The translations under genes and the position numbers were made by a program. This document shows, piece by piece, positions 19,861 to 28,348 of a stretch of 64,000 bases of DNA. Every line of letters starts with the position of its first letter. The stretch's first letter is position 1. The stretch covers positions 102,118-166,117 of the forward strand of contig NZ_BDCF01000010.1 in assembly GCF_001613365.1 (NCBI RefSeq). The letters are read 5' to 3'. A model generated the notes under the pieces. It was given only the letters and a program-made list of their open reading frames with translations. It was not told where the DNA came from and ran no database searches. Source of the DNA: Nocardia xishanensis NBRC 101358. GTDB lineage: Bacteria; Actinomycetota; Actinomycetes; Mycobacteriales; Mycobacteriaceae.

Positions 19861-20364
19861 ATGGCTGTCGTGGGTGACCTGCACGTCTCGTTCGTCTGTA
19901 CCGGCAATATCTGCCGATCGCCGATGGCGGAGAAGATGTTCGCGCACCACTTGCGCCTGGCGGGGCTGGCCGACCGGGTGCGGGTGACCAGCGCGGGCAC
20001 CGGCTCCTGGCACATCGGCGACGACGCCGACCCGCGCACCACCGAGACGCTGCGCAAGCACGGCTACCCCACGGGGCATGTGGCCGCGGTCGTCGGCGAC
20101 GACCACCGCGAAGCCGATCTGCTCGTCGCCCTCGATACCGGGCACGAGCGCGCGCTGGCGCGGCTCGGCGTCCCGTCCGATCGCCGCAGGCTGCTGCGCA
20201 GTTTCGATCCCGACGCCGACGGCCCGGACGTGCCGGACCCGTACTACGGCGACGACGCGGGCTTCGAACTCGTCCGCGCGCAGATCGAGGCGGCGATCCC
20301 CGGCCTGCTCGACTGGGTCCGCGCGGCGCTCGCCGTGTCGCCGATCGCCGACGGACTGCCGTGA
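19861..20364 (+). CDS. ptpA: Low molecular weight protein tyrosine phosphatase
   Basis: A 167-residue LMW tyrosine phosphatase. The P-loop CTGNICRS (13-20) contains the nucleophile Cys13 and Arg19; the general acid is Asp126 in VPDPYYG. The DPR(T) and the Trp in GSWHIGDD match M. tuberculosis PtpA, which is secreted and attacks host vacuolar trafficking proteins; whether this homologue is exported is not visible, since it has no signal peptide. It overlaps the next gene by one base and is divergent from cobC. Confidence 0.93.
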   Translation: MAVVGDLHVSFVCTGNICRSPMAEKMFAHHLRLAGLADRVRVTSAGTGSWHIGDDADPRTTETLRKHGYPTGHVAAVVGDDHREADLLVALDTGHERALARLGVPSDRRRLLRSFDPDADGPDVPDPYYGDDAGFELVRAQIEAAIPGLLDWVRAALAVSPIADGLP

Positions 20365-21248
20365 TGCGCCGCCTGACGTTTCTGCTTCGCCCCAGCTGGC
20401 TGATCCTCGCCGCGCTGGTGGCCTCCTTCGCCTACCTGTGCTTCACCGTGCTCGCTCCGTGGCAGCTCGGCAAGAACACCGCCACCGAGCACCGCAACCA
20501 GTTGATCGCCGATTCGGTGCGCGCCGACCCGGTGGACGTGGCCACCGTGCTCGACGACACCGCGAGCGGCGACCACAGCGAATGGCGGCGGGTCACCGCC
20601 ACCGGCAGCTACCTGCCCGATTCGACCGTGCTGGTGCGCCTGCGCCACCTGGACGGCGCGCCCGGCTACGCGGTGCTCGCCGCCTTCCGGCTGACGGACG
20701 GACGCACGCTGCTCGTCGATCGCGGTCTCGTCGCGGGCGTCGACGGCACGTCGCGGCCGCCGCAGATCCAGCGAGCACCCGAGGGCGAGCAGCGCCTCGA
20801 GGGCCGAATTCGCATGTCGGAGGGCGTGAGTGCGGACAAGACGCCGCTCACCCAGGACGGCTACCGCCAGGTGTATTCGATCGACACCGCGCAGGAATCC
20901 GAGGTGCTCGGCCACCCGCTGACCCCGATTCCCGCCGGTGAGCGCGGCGGCTATCTCGAGCTCTCGGAGAATCAGCCGGGCGCGTTCACGCCGAGCCCGC
21001 TCCCGCAGCTCGACGCGGGACCGTACCTCTCCTACGGGCTGCAATGGCTGGCCTTCGGTGTCATGGCGCCGTTGGGCCTCGGCTACTTCGTCTACGCCGA
21101 ACTGCGGGAACGCCGCAAGGAGAAAACCGCCGCTCAGCCCGCGCCGGCGGAGCCGACACCGACCGAACCCGCTGCGCCCCGATCCGCCACGACTCCGCCG
21201 ACGACCGAGGCCAAGCTCGCCGACCGCTACGGACGCGGACGCTCCTGA
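20364..21248 (+). CDS. SURF1 family membrane protein
   Basis: A 294-residue SURF1/Shy1-like protein, an assembly factor for cytochrome c oxidase. It has the family topology: a membrane helix near the N-terminus (about 10-32, WLILAALVASFAYLCF) and one near residue 225-245 (YGLQWLAFGVMAPLGLGYF), with the intervening outer domain containing GYAVLAAFRLTDGR and the VDRG strand. The C-terminal 50 residues form a Pro/Ala/Thr-rich tail. The ATG overlaps the ptpA stop (TGATG), so the two are cotranslated, as in mycobacteria; a GTG one codon earlier is possible. Confidence 0.9.
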   Translation: MRRLTFLLRPSWLILAALVASFAYLCFTVLAPWQLGKNTATEHRNQLIADSVRADPVDVATVLDDTASGDHSEWRRVTATGSYLPDSTVLVRLRHLDGAPGYAVLAAFRLTDGRTLLVDRGLVAGVDGTSRPPQIQRAPEGEQRLEGRIRMSEGVSADKTPLTQDGYRQVYSIDTAQESEVLGHPLTPIPAGERGGYLELSENQPGAFTPSPLPQLDAGPYLSYGLQWLAFGVMAPLGLGYFVYAELRERRKEKTAAQPAPAEPTPTEPAAPRSATTPPTTEAKLADRYGRGRS

Positions 21249-21273
21249 CCGGCGTTCGCCACGCGAGCGCGGG

Positions 21274-22221
21274 TCAGCCGGAGACCGGCAGCCTTCGACG
21301 CAGCGACGGCAGAGCCAAGGCCGCACTCGCGGCGAGAACCGCCGCCCCGAGCTGAACCGCCTCCGACATCCGCACGGCCCGCCGCAGGTCGGGCACCGTC
21401 GGCGCGGGCCCATCGCCGAGTGTGGGACGCAGTTCCGTCCCGTACCGGTACTGCGTCCGGCCGCCAAGCCGAACTCCGAGCGCGCCCGCCATCGACGCCT
21501 CGGCGACCCCGGCGTTCGGGCTGGGATGTTTGGCCGCGTCGCGCCGCCAAGCGCGCAAGACCGCAGCGGGTCGCCCACCGACCAGCGGCGCGAAGGCCGC
21601 GGTGAGCAGTCCGGTGACGCGGGCGGGCGCCAGATTCGCGACGTCGTCGAGCCGGGCGGCCGCCCAGCCGAAGCGGTGGTAGCGGTCGTTCCGATAACCG
21701 ACCATCGCGTCGAGAGTGTTGATCGCGCGATAACCGAGCAGACCGGGGACGCCGGCCGCCGCACCCCAGAACAGCGGCGCGACGGTGGCGTCGGAGGTGT
21801 TCTCGGCGATGGATTCCAGTGCGGCGCGGGCCAATCCGTCGGCGTCGAGCACCGAGGGATCCCGCCCGCACAGCGAGGGAAGCAGCGCACGGGCCCCGGC
21901 CAGATCGCCCGACTCCAGGTGATCGGCCATCGCCCGACCTGCGCGAGCCAGGCTGCGCCCGCCGAGCACGGTCCAGGTGGCCAGCGCCGTGACCGCCATA
22001 CCGCCGCGGCGCGCCGCGAGGCCGAGACCGAGCACGGCGCCGACCGCGACCGCCTCGTGCACGACTCCAGCCACCCGCCGGTCGGCGTAGGTCAACGACT
22101 CGAGCACGCTTGCCGCCGAACCGAATCCGGCCACCGGATGCCACCGGCGCGGATCGCCGAACGCGCGATCCAGCGCGAAACCGAGCAGCAGTCCGCCGCC
22201 CGTCGAGATCCCCGTGTGCAC
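21274..22221 (-). CDS. cobD: Adenosylcobinamide-phosphate synthase
   Basis: A 315-residue integral membrane CobD/CbiB enzyme that joins adenosylcobyric acid and aminopropanol (phosphate) during cobalamin synthesis. Family motifs: LALDRAFGDPRRWHPVAGFG-like start (LGFALDRAFGDPRRWHPV), ALESIAENTSDATVAPLFW, YRAINTLDAMVGYRNDRY and HPSPNAGVAEASMAGALGV. Four to five hydrophobic segments are visible. The GTG start gives the normal CobD N-terminus; longer versions add a Pro/Arg-rich leader without SD. Convergent to the SURF1 gene. Confidence 0.93.
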   Translation of the reverse strand: MHTGISTGGGLLLGFALDRAFGDPRRWHPVAGFGSAASVLESLTYADRRVAGVVHEAVAVGAVLGLGLAARRGGMAVTALATWTVLGGRSLARAGRAMADHLESGDLAGARALLPSLCGRDPSVLDADGLARAALESIAENTSDATVAPLFWGAAAGVPGLLGYRAINTLDAMVGYRNDRYHRFGWAAARLDDVANLAPARVTGLLTAAFAPLVGGRPAAVLRAWRRDAAKHPSPNAGVAEASMAGALGVRLGGRTQYRYGTELRPTLGDGPAPTVPDLRRAVRMSEAVQLGAAVLAASAALALPSLRRRLPVSG

Positions 22222-22349
22222 CGGGCGAGAGTATCGGGCGCCCGGCCGCCGTGGACGCCCGGATGTCACACTCTGTGGTCCTGGATCGTCATACCGGCGA
22301 CACCCACTTCGCCCCGTACCGGGGGCCCGCACGACCGAACGGGGTTTCA

Positions 22350-23306
22350 GTGACATCCGAGAAGTCAGGACACGCGCCGCTGGACGCCGCCGAGCTCGCG
22401 CGCCGTTTCGAGGAGCACCGGCCGTACCTGCGCAGGCTCGCCTACAGCACGCTGGGCAGCCTCGCCGACGCGGACGACGTGGTGCAGGAGGCCTGGCTGC
22501 GGTTGCAGCGGCAGCACGAGGCGGGCGCCGCGGGCGAGATCGAGAACCTGCGCGCCTGGCTGACCACCGTCACCGGCAGGTTGGCGCTCGACCAGCTCGG
22601 CTCGGCCCGCGCCCGCCGCGAACAGTACGTCGGCGACTGGCTACCCGAACCGGAGGTCACAACAGTGGACGATCCAGCCGACCGCATCACTCAGGACGAG
22701 CGGGTCACCACCGCGCTGCTGATCGTGCTCGAATCCCTCTCCCCCGCCGAGCGCACCGCGTTCGTGCTGCAAGACGTGTTCGGCATGAGCGGACCCGAAG
22801 TCGCCGAGGTGGTCGGACGGACGCCCGCGGCGGTCCGCCAGCTCGCCTCGCGCGCCCGCAAACGGGTCGAGGACGGCACGCCTCGGTTCCCCGCGTCGCC
22901 CGCCGAGCAGGAGAAGGTGGTGTCGGCGTTCGCGGTGGCGTGGCGCTCGGGGGATCTCAGCGCGCTGCTCGGCGTGCTCGACGCGAACGTCAGCCTGACC
23001 GCCGACGGCGGCGGCAAGGTGCCCGCCATCCGCCAGAGCGTCAGCGGCGCCGAGCTGGTGGCGAAGCTGCTGCTCGGTTGGTACAACGCGCCCTCGTCGC
23101 GCGGAGCGTGGGGCCGCTCGGTGCTGGTCAACGGACAGCCGGGCCTGGTCGTCTTCGACGGCAACCACACCGGCGTCTTCTCCTTCACCGTCGACGCGGG
23201 CCGCATCGTCGCGATGCACATCGTCCGCAACCCGGACAAGCTGCGCGAGCTGCCGGAAACCGATGCACCGGACTGGTTCCTGAACGAGCCACACCCCGAG
23301 GGGTAG
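22350..23306 (+). CDS. sigJ: ECF41-type RNA polymerase sigma factor with SnoaL-like domain (SigJ)
   Basis: A 318-residue sigma factor. Region 2 (RRFEEHRPYLRRLAYSTLGS then DADDVVQEAWLRL) and region 4 (LESLSPAERTAFVLQDVFGM, VAEVVGRTPAAVRQLASRAR) are followed by a C-terminal SnoaL-like domain (about 185-318). The two hallmarks of ECF41 are present: WLPEP (97-101) in the linker and DGGGK (219-223) in the C-terminal domain. In this group the C-terminal domain replaces an anti-sigma factor. The usual neighbouring partner genes (carboxymuconolactone decarboxylase, oxidoreductase or epimerase) are absent here. GTG start chosen; an ATG 87 bases earlier would add a nonconserved leader. Confidence 0.9.
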   Translation: MTSEKSGHAPLDAAELARRFEEHRPYLRRLAYSTLGSLADADDVVQEAWLRLQRQHEAGAAGEIENLRAWLTTVTGRLALDQLGSARARREQYVGDWLPEPEVTTVDDPADRITQDERVTTALLIVLESLSPAERTAFVLQDVFGMSGPEVAEVVGRTPAAVRQLASRARKRVEDGTPRFPASPAEQEKVVSAFAVAWRSGDLSALLGVLDANVSLTADGGGKVPAIRQSVSGAELVAKLLLGWYNAPSSRGAWGRSVLVNGQPGLVVFDGNHTGVFSFTVDAGRIVAMHIVRNPDKLRELPETDAPDWFLNEPHPEG

Positions 23307-23325
23307 TCCGGCCGACGCGTCGGTC

Positions 23326-23364
23326 CGCACGCTGCGCAGAGACGTCGTCGCTGTGCAGCGTGTG
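23326..23364. terminator. Bidirectional terminator between sigJ and ald
   Basis: CACGCTGCGCAG pairs with CTGTGCAGCGTG (12 bp with one G-T pair) around an 11-base loop in the 77-bp gap between convergent genes. Confidence 0.6.
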
Positions 23365-23383
23365 AAACGGCCCACCGCACCGA

Positions 23384-24499
23384 TCAGCCCGCGAGCCCGA
23401 CCGACTCGGCAAGCGGATAACCGTGAGCGGCGGCGACTTCGGCGGAGAGCAGCCGTCCGCCGTCCGCGGTGAGCCCGTGCGCGAGATCAGGATGCGTGAG
23501 GCACGCGTCGCGCCACCCGTGGTCGGCGATGGCGCGCACGTACGGGAGGGTGGCGTTGGTGAGCGCGACGGTGGCGGTGTGCGGTACCGCGCCCGGCATG
23601 TTCGCCACGCAGTAGTACAGCGAATTCGCCACGCGGAAGGTCGGATTCGCGTGCGTGGTCGGACGCGAACCGGCGAAACAGCCGCCCTGGTCGATGGCGA
23701 TGTCGACCAGCACCGAGCCGGGACGCATCGCCGCGACCATCTCCTCGGTGACCAGTTTCGGCGCCCGCGCGCCAGGCACGAGCACCGATCCGATGACCAG
23801 GTCGGCCGCGAGCACCGCGCGCTCGACCTCGGCGGCATTGGACGCCACCGTGGTGACGCGCCCCTGGAACAGCGCGTCCAGTTCGCGCAGCCTCGCGAGA
23901 TTGGTGTCGAGCACGCTGACCCGCGCGCCCATGCCCGCCGCCATGGTCGCGGCATTCGTTCCCGCCACGCCGCCGCCGAGCACCACCACGTCGGCGGGTC
24001 GCACGCCGGGCACCCCGCCGAGGAGCACGCCGCACCCGCCGAGCGGCGCCATCAGGTGGTACGCGCCGACCTGCGGGCCGAGCCTGCCCGCGACTTCGCT
24101 CATCGGCGCGAGCAACGGCAGCGAACCGTCGGCCGCGCGCACCGTCTCGTAGGCCAGCGCGGTGATGCCGGACTTCAGGACCGCCTCGGTGCACTCCCGC
24201 GAGGCGGCCAGGTGCAGGTAGGTGAACAACACCTGGTCGCGGCGCATTCGCGGGTATTCCTGCGCGATCGGCTCTTTCACTTTCAGAATCAGCTCGGCGT
24301 CCGCCCACACGCCGTCGGGGCCGTCCACCAGGGTGACCCCCGCGTCGGCGTAGTGACGATCGGCGAAGCCCGACCCGCCGCCCGCGCCCGACTCGACCAG
24401 CACCCGGTGCCCTTGCCGCACCAGTTCCCCGGCGCCGGCGGGGGTCAGCGCGACGCGATATTCCTGCTCCTTGACCTCCCGTGGTACTCCGATCCTCAT
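23384..24499 (-). CDS. ald: Alanine dehydrogenase
   Basis: NAD-dependent L-alanine dehydrogenase, 371 residues, identical in length to the M. tuberculosis enzyme. It reversibly converts alanine to pyruvate and ammonia. The N-terminal MRIGVPREVKEQEYRVALTP carries the pyruvate-binding Arg; ILKVKEP holds the substrate Lys, and YLHLAA the catalytic His. The Rossmann motif is VVLGGGVAGTNAA, and DIAIDQGGCF, FRVANSLYYCVANMPGAVP close the active site. No AldR-type Lrp regulator lies alongside, unlike in mycobacteria. It is preceded by the MBL hydrolase gene on the same strand. Confidence 0.96.
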   Translation of the reverse strand: MRIGVPREVKEQEYRVALTPAGAGELVRQGHRVLVESGAGGGSGFADRHYADAGVTLVDGPDGVWADAELILKVKEPIAQEYPRMRRDQVLFTYLHLAASRECTEAVLKSGITALAYETVRAADGSLPLLAPMSEVAGRLGPQVGAYHLMAPLGGCGVLLGGVPGVRPADVVVLGGGVAGTNAATMAAGMGARVSVLDTNLARLRELDALFQGRVTTVASNAAEVERAVLAADLVIGSVLVPGARAPKLVTEEMVAAMRPGSVLVDIAIDQGGCFAGSRPTTHANPTFRVANSLYYCVANMPGAVPHTATVALTNATLPYVRAIADHGWRDACLTHPDLAHGLTADGGRLLSAEVAAAHGYPLAESVGLAG

Positions 24500-24561
24500 A
24501 TCGCCATCGTGGACCACCCGCCGACTGTTCGCCACGACGGCGCGCATACCCCGGGCGAACT

Positions 24562-25329
24562 TCAGACGGCGACGACCTGCCCCGCGGGCGGAATGCGCAG
24601 CCGATCGGCCAGCCCCGCGTAGTCGAAAACGCGGACCAGGTGATCCAGCGTCTCGGTGAAGTGCGCCCATCCCTCCGCGTGCACCGGCACGATGATCGCC
24701 TCGCCGAGCGACTCGGCGGCCTGCACCGCGGTCCTGGCGTTCAGCGTCACGTCGACGTCCCCGAACCGTCCCACGTTCCCCGCGCCGACGTTCAGCAACG
24801 CGATATCGATCCGCTCGAACCGCCCGGCGATCTCACCGACCAGCTCGACCGAGGCGTTGTCACCGGAGACGTACACCGTGGGCTCCCCCGCGGCCTCCAG
24901 CACGAAACCCGTGACCGCACCGCTGAACGGCTCGCATCCCTCCGGCCCGTGCAGCGCGGGCACCGCGGTGACGGTGACCGCGCCGACCTGAACGCGCTCC
25001 CACGCGGGCAGCCCCCGCACGCCGCTCAACCGCTCGGCGGCCTCGGGCGTGGACAACACCGTGTCGACGGTGGCGAGCAGGGCGCGGCCCTTGGTGTCCA
25101 GGTTGTCGGCGTGCTGATCGTGCGAGAGCAGCACCACGTCGATCGCGCCGATCTCCTCGACCGGCACCGCGGGGCCGGTCAGCTTGTGCAGGGTGATCGG
25201 GCCCGGGTAATCGCCGGGTTCGTCGAAGGTGGGATCGGTCAGCCAGGTGCTGCCGCCGTAACGGAAGCGGACGGTGGGGCCGCCGATGTGCAGGACTTCC
25301 AGGGCGGTGCGTTCGATCATTTCGCTCAT
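24562..25329 (-). CDS. Metallo-beta-lactamase-fold hydrolase
   Basis: A 255-residue MBL-fold protein of the UPF0173/UlaG-like type. The metal motif is LLSHDQHADNLD, with further His in PALHGPEGC, Asp in VYVSGDNAS and His in IIVPVHAEGW. Starting HIGGPTVRFRYGGSTWLTDP matches the common first strands (the LTDP Asp). The enzyme probably hydrolyses a phospho- or acyl-ester; the substrate is not known. It is 62 bases upstream of ald on the same strand and divergent from the AraC-type regulator gene, which may control it. Confidence 0.87.
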   Translation of the reverse strand: MSEMIERTALEVLHIGGPTVRFRYGGSTWLTDPTFDEPGDYPGPITLHKLTGPAVPVEEIGAIDVVLLSHDQHADNLDTKGRALLATVDTVLSTPEAAERLSGVRGLPAWERVQVGAVTVTAVPALHGPEGCEPFSGAVTGFVLEAAGEPTVYVSGDNASVELVGEIAGRFERIDIALLNVGAGNVGRFGDVDVTLNARTAVQAAESLGEAIIVPVHAEGWAHFTETLDHLVRVFDYAGLADRLRIPPAGQVVAV

Positions 25330-25400
25330 GACGTCGATCGTCGCCGTTGCGCGACCGTGCGAATAGTGGCCCGAGAGCCGCGTATCGCTAATATCGGGCC

Positions 25401-26348
25401 ATGCATACGGTGACAGTGCTCGCCTACGACGGGATCAGCCCGTTCCACCTCTCCGTCCCCGGCCTGGTCTTCGGCCGTGTCGGCGCGGGCGGGAACGCGC
25501 CGTACAGGGTGCGGGTCTGCGCGGAACATCCCGGAACCCTGCGCACCCCAGCCGGTTTCGACATTCACGTCGCCGACGATCTCGCCTCCTTCGACAGCGC
25601 CGACACCGTCGTGGTGCCCAGCTGGACGCGCGGCGCCGGGATCTCCGACGACCTGCGCGACGCGCTCAGACACGCGCACGCGCGCGGCGCGCGGATCGTC
25701 GGCCTGTGCCTGGGCGCCTGGGCCATCGCGGCCAGCGGTCTCGTCGACGGCAGGGAGATCACCACGCACTGGTCGACGGCCGACGACCTGGCCCGCGCCT
25801 ATCCGTCGGTGCGGGTGCGCGCCGACACGCTGTGGTCCGATCTCGGCGACGTCATCACCTCCGCGGGCGTCGCCGCGGCGCTGGACTGCTGCCTGCACCT
25901 GTTCCGTGAGGACCACGGCAGCCGCGCGGCGACCGAACTGGCCAGGGCGCTGGTCACCGCCCCGCACCGCAGCGGGTCGCAGGCGCAGTACATCCCGGTG
26001 GCCGTGCCCGACCACGCCGAGGACGATCCGATCGAGCGCGCGATGGTCTGGGCGCGTACGCATCTCGGCGATCCGATCGACCTGGACGCGTGGGCCGCGG
26101 TCGCGCTGATGGCGAGGCGGACGTTCACCCGCCGCTTCCGGGAGCGCACCGGAAGCAGTCCGCAGCAGTGGTTGCTGCACCAGCGCGCCGACCGGGCCCG
26201 GCTGCTGCTCGAGTCCACCGGCGACACCGTGGACCGGATTGCCGCCGAGACCGGTTTCGGCACCGCGGTGAGCCTGCGCCACCACTTCCGGCGGCTGCTC
26301 GGCACCAGTCCCGCCGCGCACCGCGCGCTCTTCCGCGCGGTGAGCTGA
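25401..26348 (+). CDS. GATase1-like AraC family transcriptional regulator
   Basis: A 315-residue FtrA-type regulator. The N-terminal half is a DJ-1/PfpI (glutamine amidotransferase-like) sensor domain with the nucleophile-elbow Cys103 in GLCLGAWAIA and EITTHW following. The C-terminal half has the two AraC helix-turn-helix motifs (MARRTFTRRFRERTGSSPQQ and VDRIAAETGFGTAVSLRHHF). Ligand unknown. Divergent from the MBL hydrolase gene 71 bases away, its most likely target besides itself. Confidence 0.9.
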   Translation: MHTVTVLAYDGISPFHLSVPGLVFGRVGAGGNAPYRVRVCAEHPGTLRTPAGFDIHVADDLASFDSADTVVVPSWTRGAGISDDLRDALRHAHARGARIVGLCLGAWAIAASGLVDGREITTHWSTADDLARAYPSVRVRADTLWSDLGDVITSAGVAAALDCCLHLFREDHGSRAATELARALVTAPHRSGSQAQYIPVAVPDHAEDDPIERAMVWARTHLGDPIDLDAWAAVALMARRTFTRRFRERTGSSPQQWLLHQRADRARLLLESTGDTVDRIAAETGFGTAVSLRHHFRRLLGTSPAAHRALFRAVS

Positions 26349-26393
26349 CGCCCCCGCGCGCGCCGACCGGCGCAACGCCGCTACGTTGCCATC

Positions 26394-26909
26394 ATGAGGA
26401 TTGAGGTCGGCGGGTTCGCGCCGGAGATCGATGAGAGTGCGTGGCTCGCCCCGAACGCGACGGTGATCGGACGCGTGACGCTGAGCGCCGAGGTGAGCGT
26501 GTGGTACAGCGCGGTGCTGCGCGGCGACCTGGAACAGATCACCGTCGGCGCGCGCACCAACATCCAGGACGGCTGCGTGCTGCACGCCGACCCCGGTTTC
26601 CCGCTGACCGTCGGCAGCGGAGTGTCGGTGGGACACAACGCGATTCTGCACGGATGCAGCATCGGCGACGACGTGCTCGTCGGCATGGGCGCCACGGTGC
26701 TCAACGGCGCGGTGATCGGCGCGGGCAGCCTGATCGCGGCCAACGCCCTGATTCCCGAGGGCGCGCAGATCCCGCCCGGCTCATTGGTGGCCGGGGTCCC
26801 GGGCAAGGTCCGACGCGAATTGAGCGAGGCCGAGCAGGACGGCATCCGGCTCAACGGCGCGGTCTACTTACACAACATGGCCAATCACCGCAGCGCGAAA
26901 GTGGTGTGA
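26394..26909 (+). CDS. Gamma-class carbonic anhydrase family protein
   Basis: A 171-residue left-handed beta-helix of hexapeptide repeats (such as ATVIGR, VSVWYS, VGMGATV, AVIGAG). The three His that bind the active metal in gamma carbonic anhydrases are present: His64 in VLHADPG, His81 in VGHNA and His86 in ILHGCS. Similar YrdA/PaaY-type proteins act as trimers with carbonic anhydrase activity, or bind CoA esters; activity has to be shown. It starts 45 bases after the AraC-type regulator gene, on the same strand. Confidence 0.88.
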   Translation: MRIEVGGFAPEIDESAWLAPNATVIGRVTLSAEVSVWYSAVLRGDLEQITVGARTNIQDGCVLHADPGFPLTVGSGVSVGHNAILHGCSIGDDVLVGMGATVLNGAVIGAGSLIAANALIPEGAQIPPGSLVAGVPGKVRRELSEAEQDGIRLNGAVYLHNMANHRSAKVV

Positions 26910-27038
26910 TCCGTAGCACACTGATCAAAGGTCCAGCACTAACCGCTGATAGCATTTTGCCTGCATGACCGGCGTCCGGCGGCTCGGAAAGAGCATCAGG
27001 GCGGCGAGCATGATGCGTCACAGGCAGGAGGTATCACG

Positions 27039-27224
27039 GTGTCGTACCGGGATTCGAGTATGCACCGGCCCAAGCGGCGGGTCAGCGTGGCCGACATCGC
27101 GGCCCAACCGGGCGGGATCGAGGCGCTCCAGCGTCGCGTTCACGAATTGCGCTCCCGCGGGGTCGATTTCGCCGCGAACGCGATCGAAAAGGAAATGGCG
27201 GATCTGGACCTGCCCCGGCAGTGA
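27039..27224 (+). CDS. Small basic/acidic protein, unknown (61 residues)
   Basis: A 61-residue protein with a GTG start. A perfect AGGAGG seven bases upstream marks it as a real gene. The N-terminal half is basic (SMHRPKRRVSV), the rest forms a helix with heptad-like Leu/Ala (IEALQRRVHELRSRGVDFAA) and an acidic end (EKEMADLDLPRQ). No Cys, no membrane span. It may bind nucleic acid or a partner protein; no function assigned. It stands convergent to the SDR gene, 19 bases away. Confidence 0.7.
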   Translation: MSYRDSSMHRPKRRVSVADIAAQPGGIEALQRRVHELRSRGVDFAANAIEKEMADLDLPRQ

Positions 27225-27243
27225 TCGCGGCGCGTGATCGGTC

Positions 27244-28053
27244 TCAGCGCATGACGAGGTCGAGCACGCGTTCGTGATACGACCCGGCGTACCGGGTCAC
27301 CAGATCGACCAGCAGCGCATCGAGTCCGACGAGCACCTTCGCGTCTCCGCGCGCCGCACCGCGCAGGATGGTGCGCGCCGCGGCCTCGGGGCTGGTGCGC
27401 GCGACCTGGTCCTCGAATCGCCTGGCCACCGCCGCGCCATCGATGCCGGGCGCGAACTGCGCCGTGCGCGCGATGGTGGTGAGAACGCCGCCGGGATAGA
27501 CGCCGGTCACCCGAACCCGGCCGCCCGCGGCGCGCATGTCCTGACGCAGCGATTCGGTGAAGCCGCGCACCGCGAACTTGGCCGAGTTGTACGGTCCGTG
27601 CCCGGCCACCGCGACCAAGCCGAACGCCGAGGACACATTGACCACGTTGGCGCGCTCGGCCGCCCGCAGGTGCGGCAGAAAGGCTTTGGTGCCGTTGACG
27701 ACTCCCCAGAAGTCGACGTCCATGACCTGCTCGAAGTGCTCGAACGGGGATTCCGCGACCCCGCCGACGTGCAGGATCCCCGCGTTGTTGAACAGCGCCT
27801 CCACCCGCCCGTAGCGCGCGGCGGTCCGTTCGGCATAGGCAAGCACCGCGTCCCGATCGGTGACGTCGAGGACGGTCACCGTCGGCGTGAAGCCGACCGC
27901 GGCACAGAGCTTTCCCGTCGTCGCCACGGCGTGGTCGGATTTGTCCGAGAGCGCGAGCCGCGCGCCGCGATGGGCCAGCGCCAGCGCCAGTTCTCGCCCG
28001 ATCCCCGAACCAGCTCCGGTGACGACCACCACCCGATCGGCGAAATACCCCAC
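27244..28053 (-). CDS. Short-chain dehydrogenase/reductase
   Basis: A 269-residue classical SDR. The cofactor motif TGAGSGIG (12-19), NNAG (89-92), Ser141/Ser142 and the catalytic Tyr155/Lys159 in YNSAK are in place, so it should be an active NAD(P)-dependent oxidoreductase. The DKSD segment after the second strand suggests preference for NAD. Substrate unknown. It is divergent from a TetR regulator gene, a common arrangement in which the regulator controls the reductase. Confidence 0.92.
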   Translation of the reverse strand: MGYFADRVVVVTGAGSGIGRELALALAHRGARLALSDKSDHAVATTGKLCAAVGFTPTVTVLDVTDRDAVLAYAERTAARYGRVEALFNNAGILHVGGVAESPFEHFEQVMDVDFWGVVNGTKAFLPHLRAAERANVVNVSSAFGLVAVAGHGPYNSAKFAVRGFTESLRQDMRAAGGRVRVTGVYPGGVLTTIARTAQFAPGIDGAAVARRFEDQVARTSPEAAARTILRGAARGDAKVLVGLDALLVDLVTRYAGSYHERVLDLVMR

Positions 28054-28273
28054 GGTCCAACCCCTTTCACCCCAACGCCCGAGTCGGGCACCTGACCAGG
28101 TTAGCCACGACGGCGCCGCCCCGGAAAGATCGGTTACCGGTTCCGCTCCGCCCGCCGCACCTCGTCATCCGAGCCGGACCGCACCGCACGAGCGTGCCGA
28201 CAGAGTGAGAGCTTTCATGCGGCGCTATCCCACAGCTTCCGAGATCTCCGACCGAATGCCCGCGCGCAGGTGA

Positions 28274-28279
28274 GATAAT
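28274..28279 (+). promoter_or_regulatory. Possible -10 element of the TetR gene
   Basis: GATAAT stands out in GC-rich sequence, 69 bases before the TetR start. The -35 side is weak (GACCGA about 18 bases upstream). No clear TetR-type palindrome was found in the 295-base divergent region shared with the SDR gene. Confidence 0.3.
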
Positions 28280-28348
28280 GAACGCCCATCACCCGCACCG
28301 TCGCGGTGCCGCTGCGCACCGGCTTCCGCGCCAACGACTGGAGATCCG

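Noticed and set aside
23384..24499. AldR-type regulator expected next to ald
   Set aside because: Searched both flanks; neighbours are an MBL hydrolase and sigJ, no Lrp-type gene.
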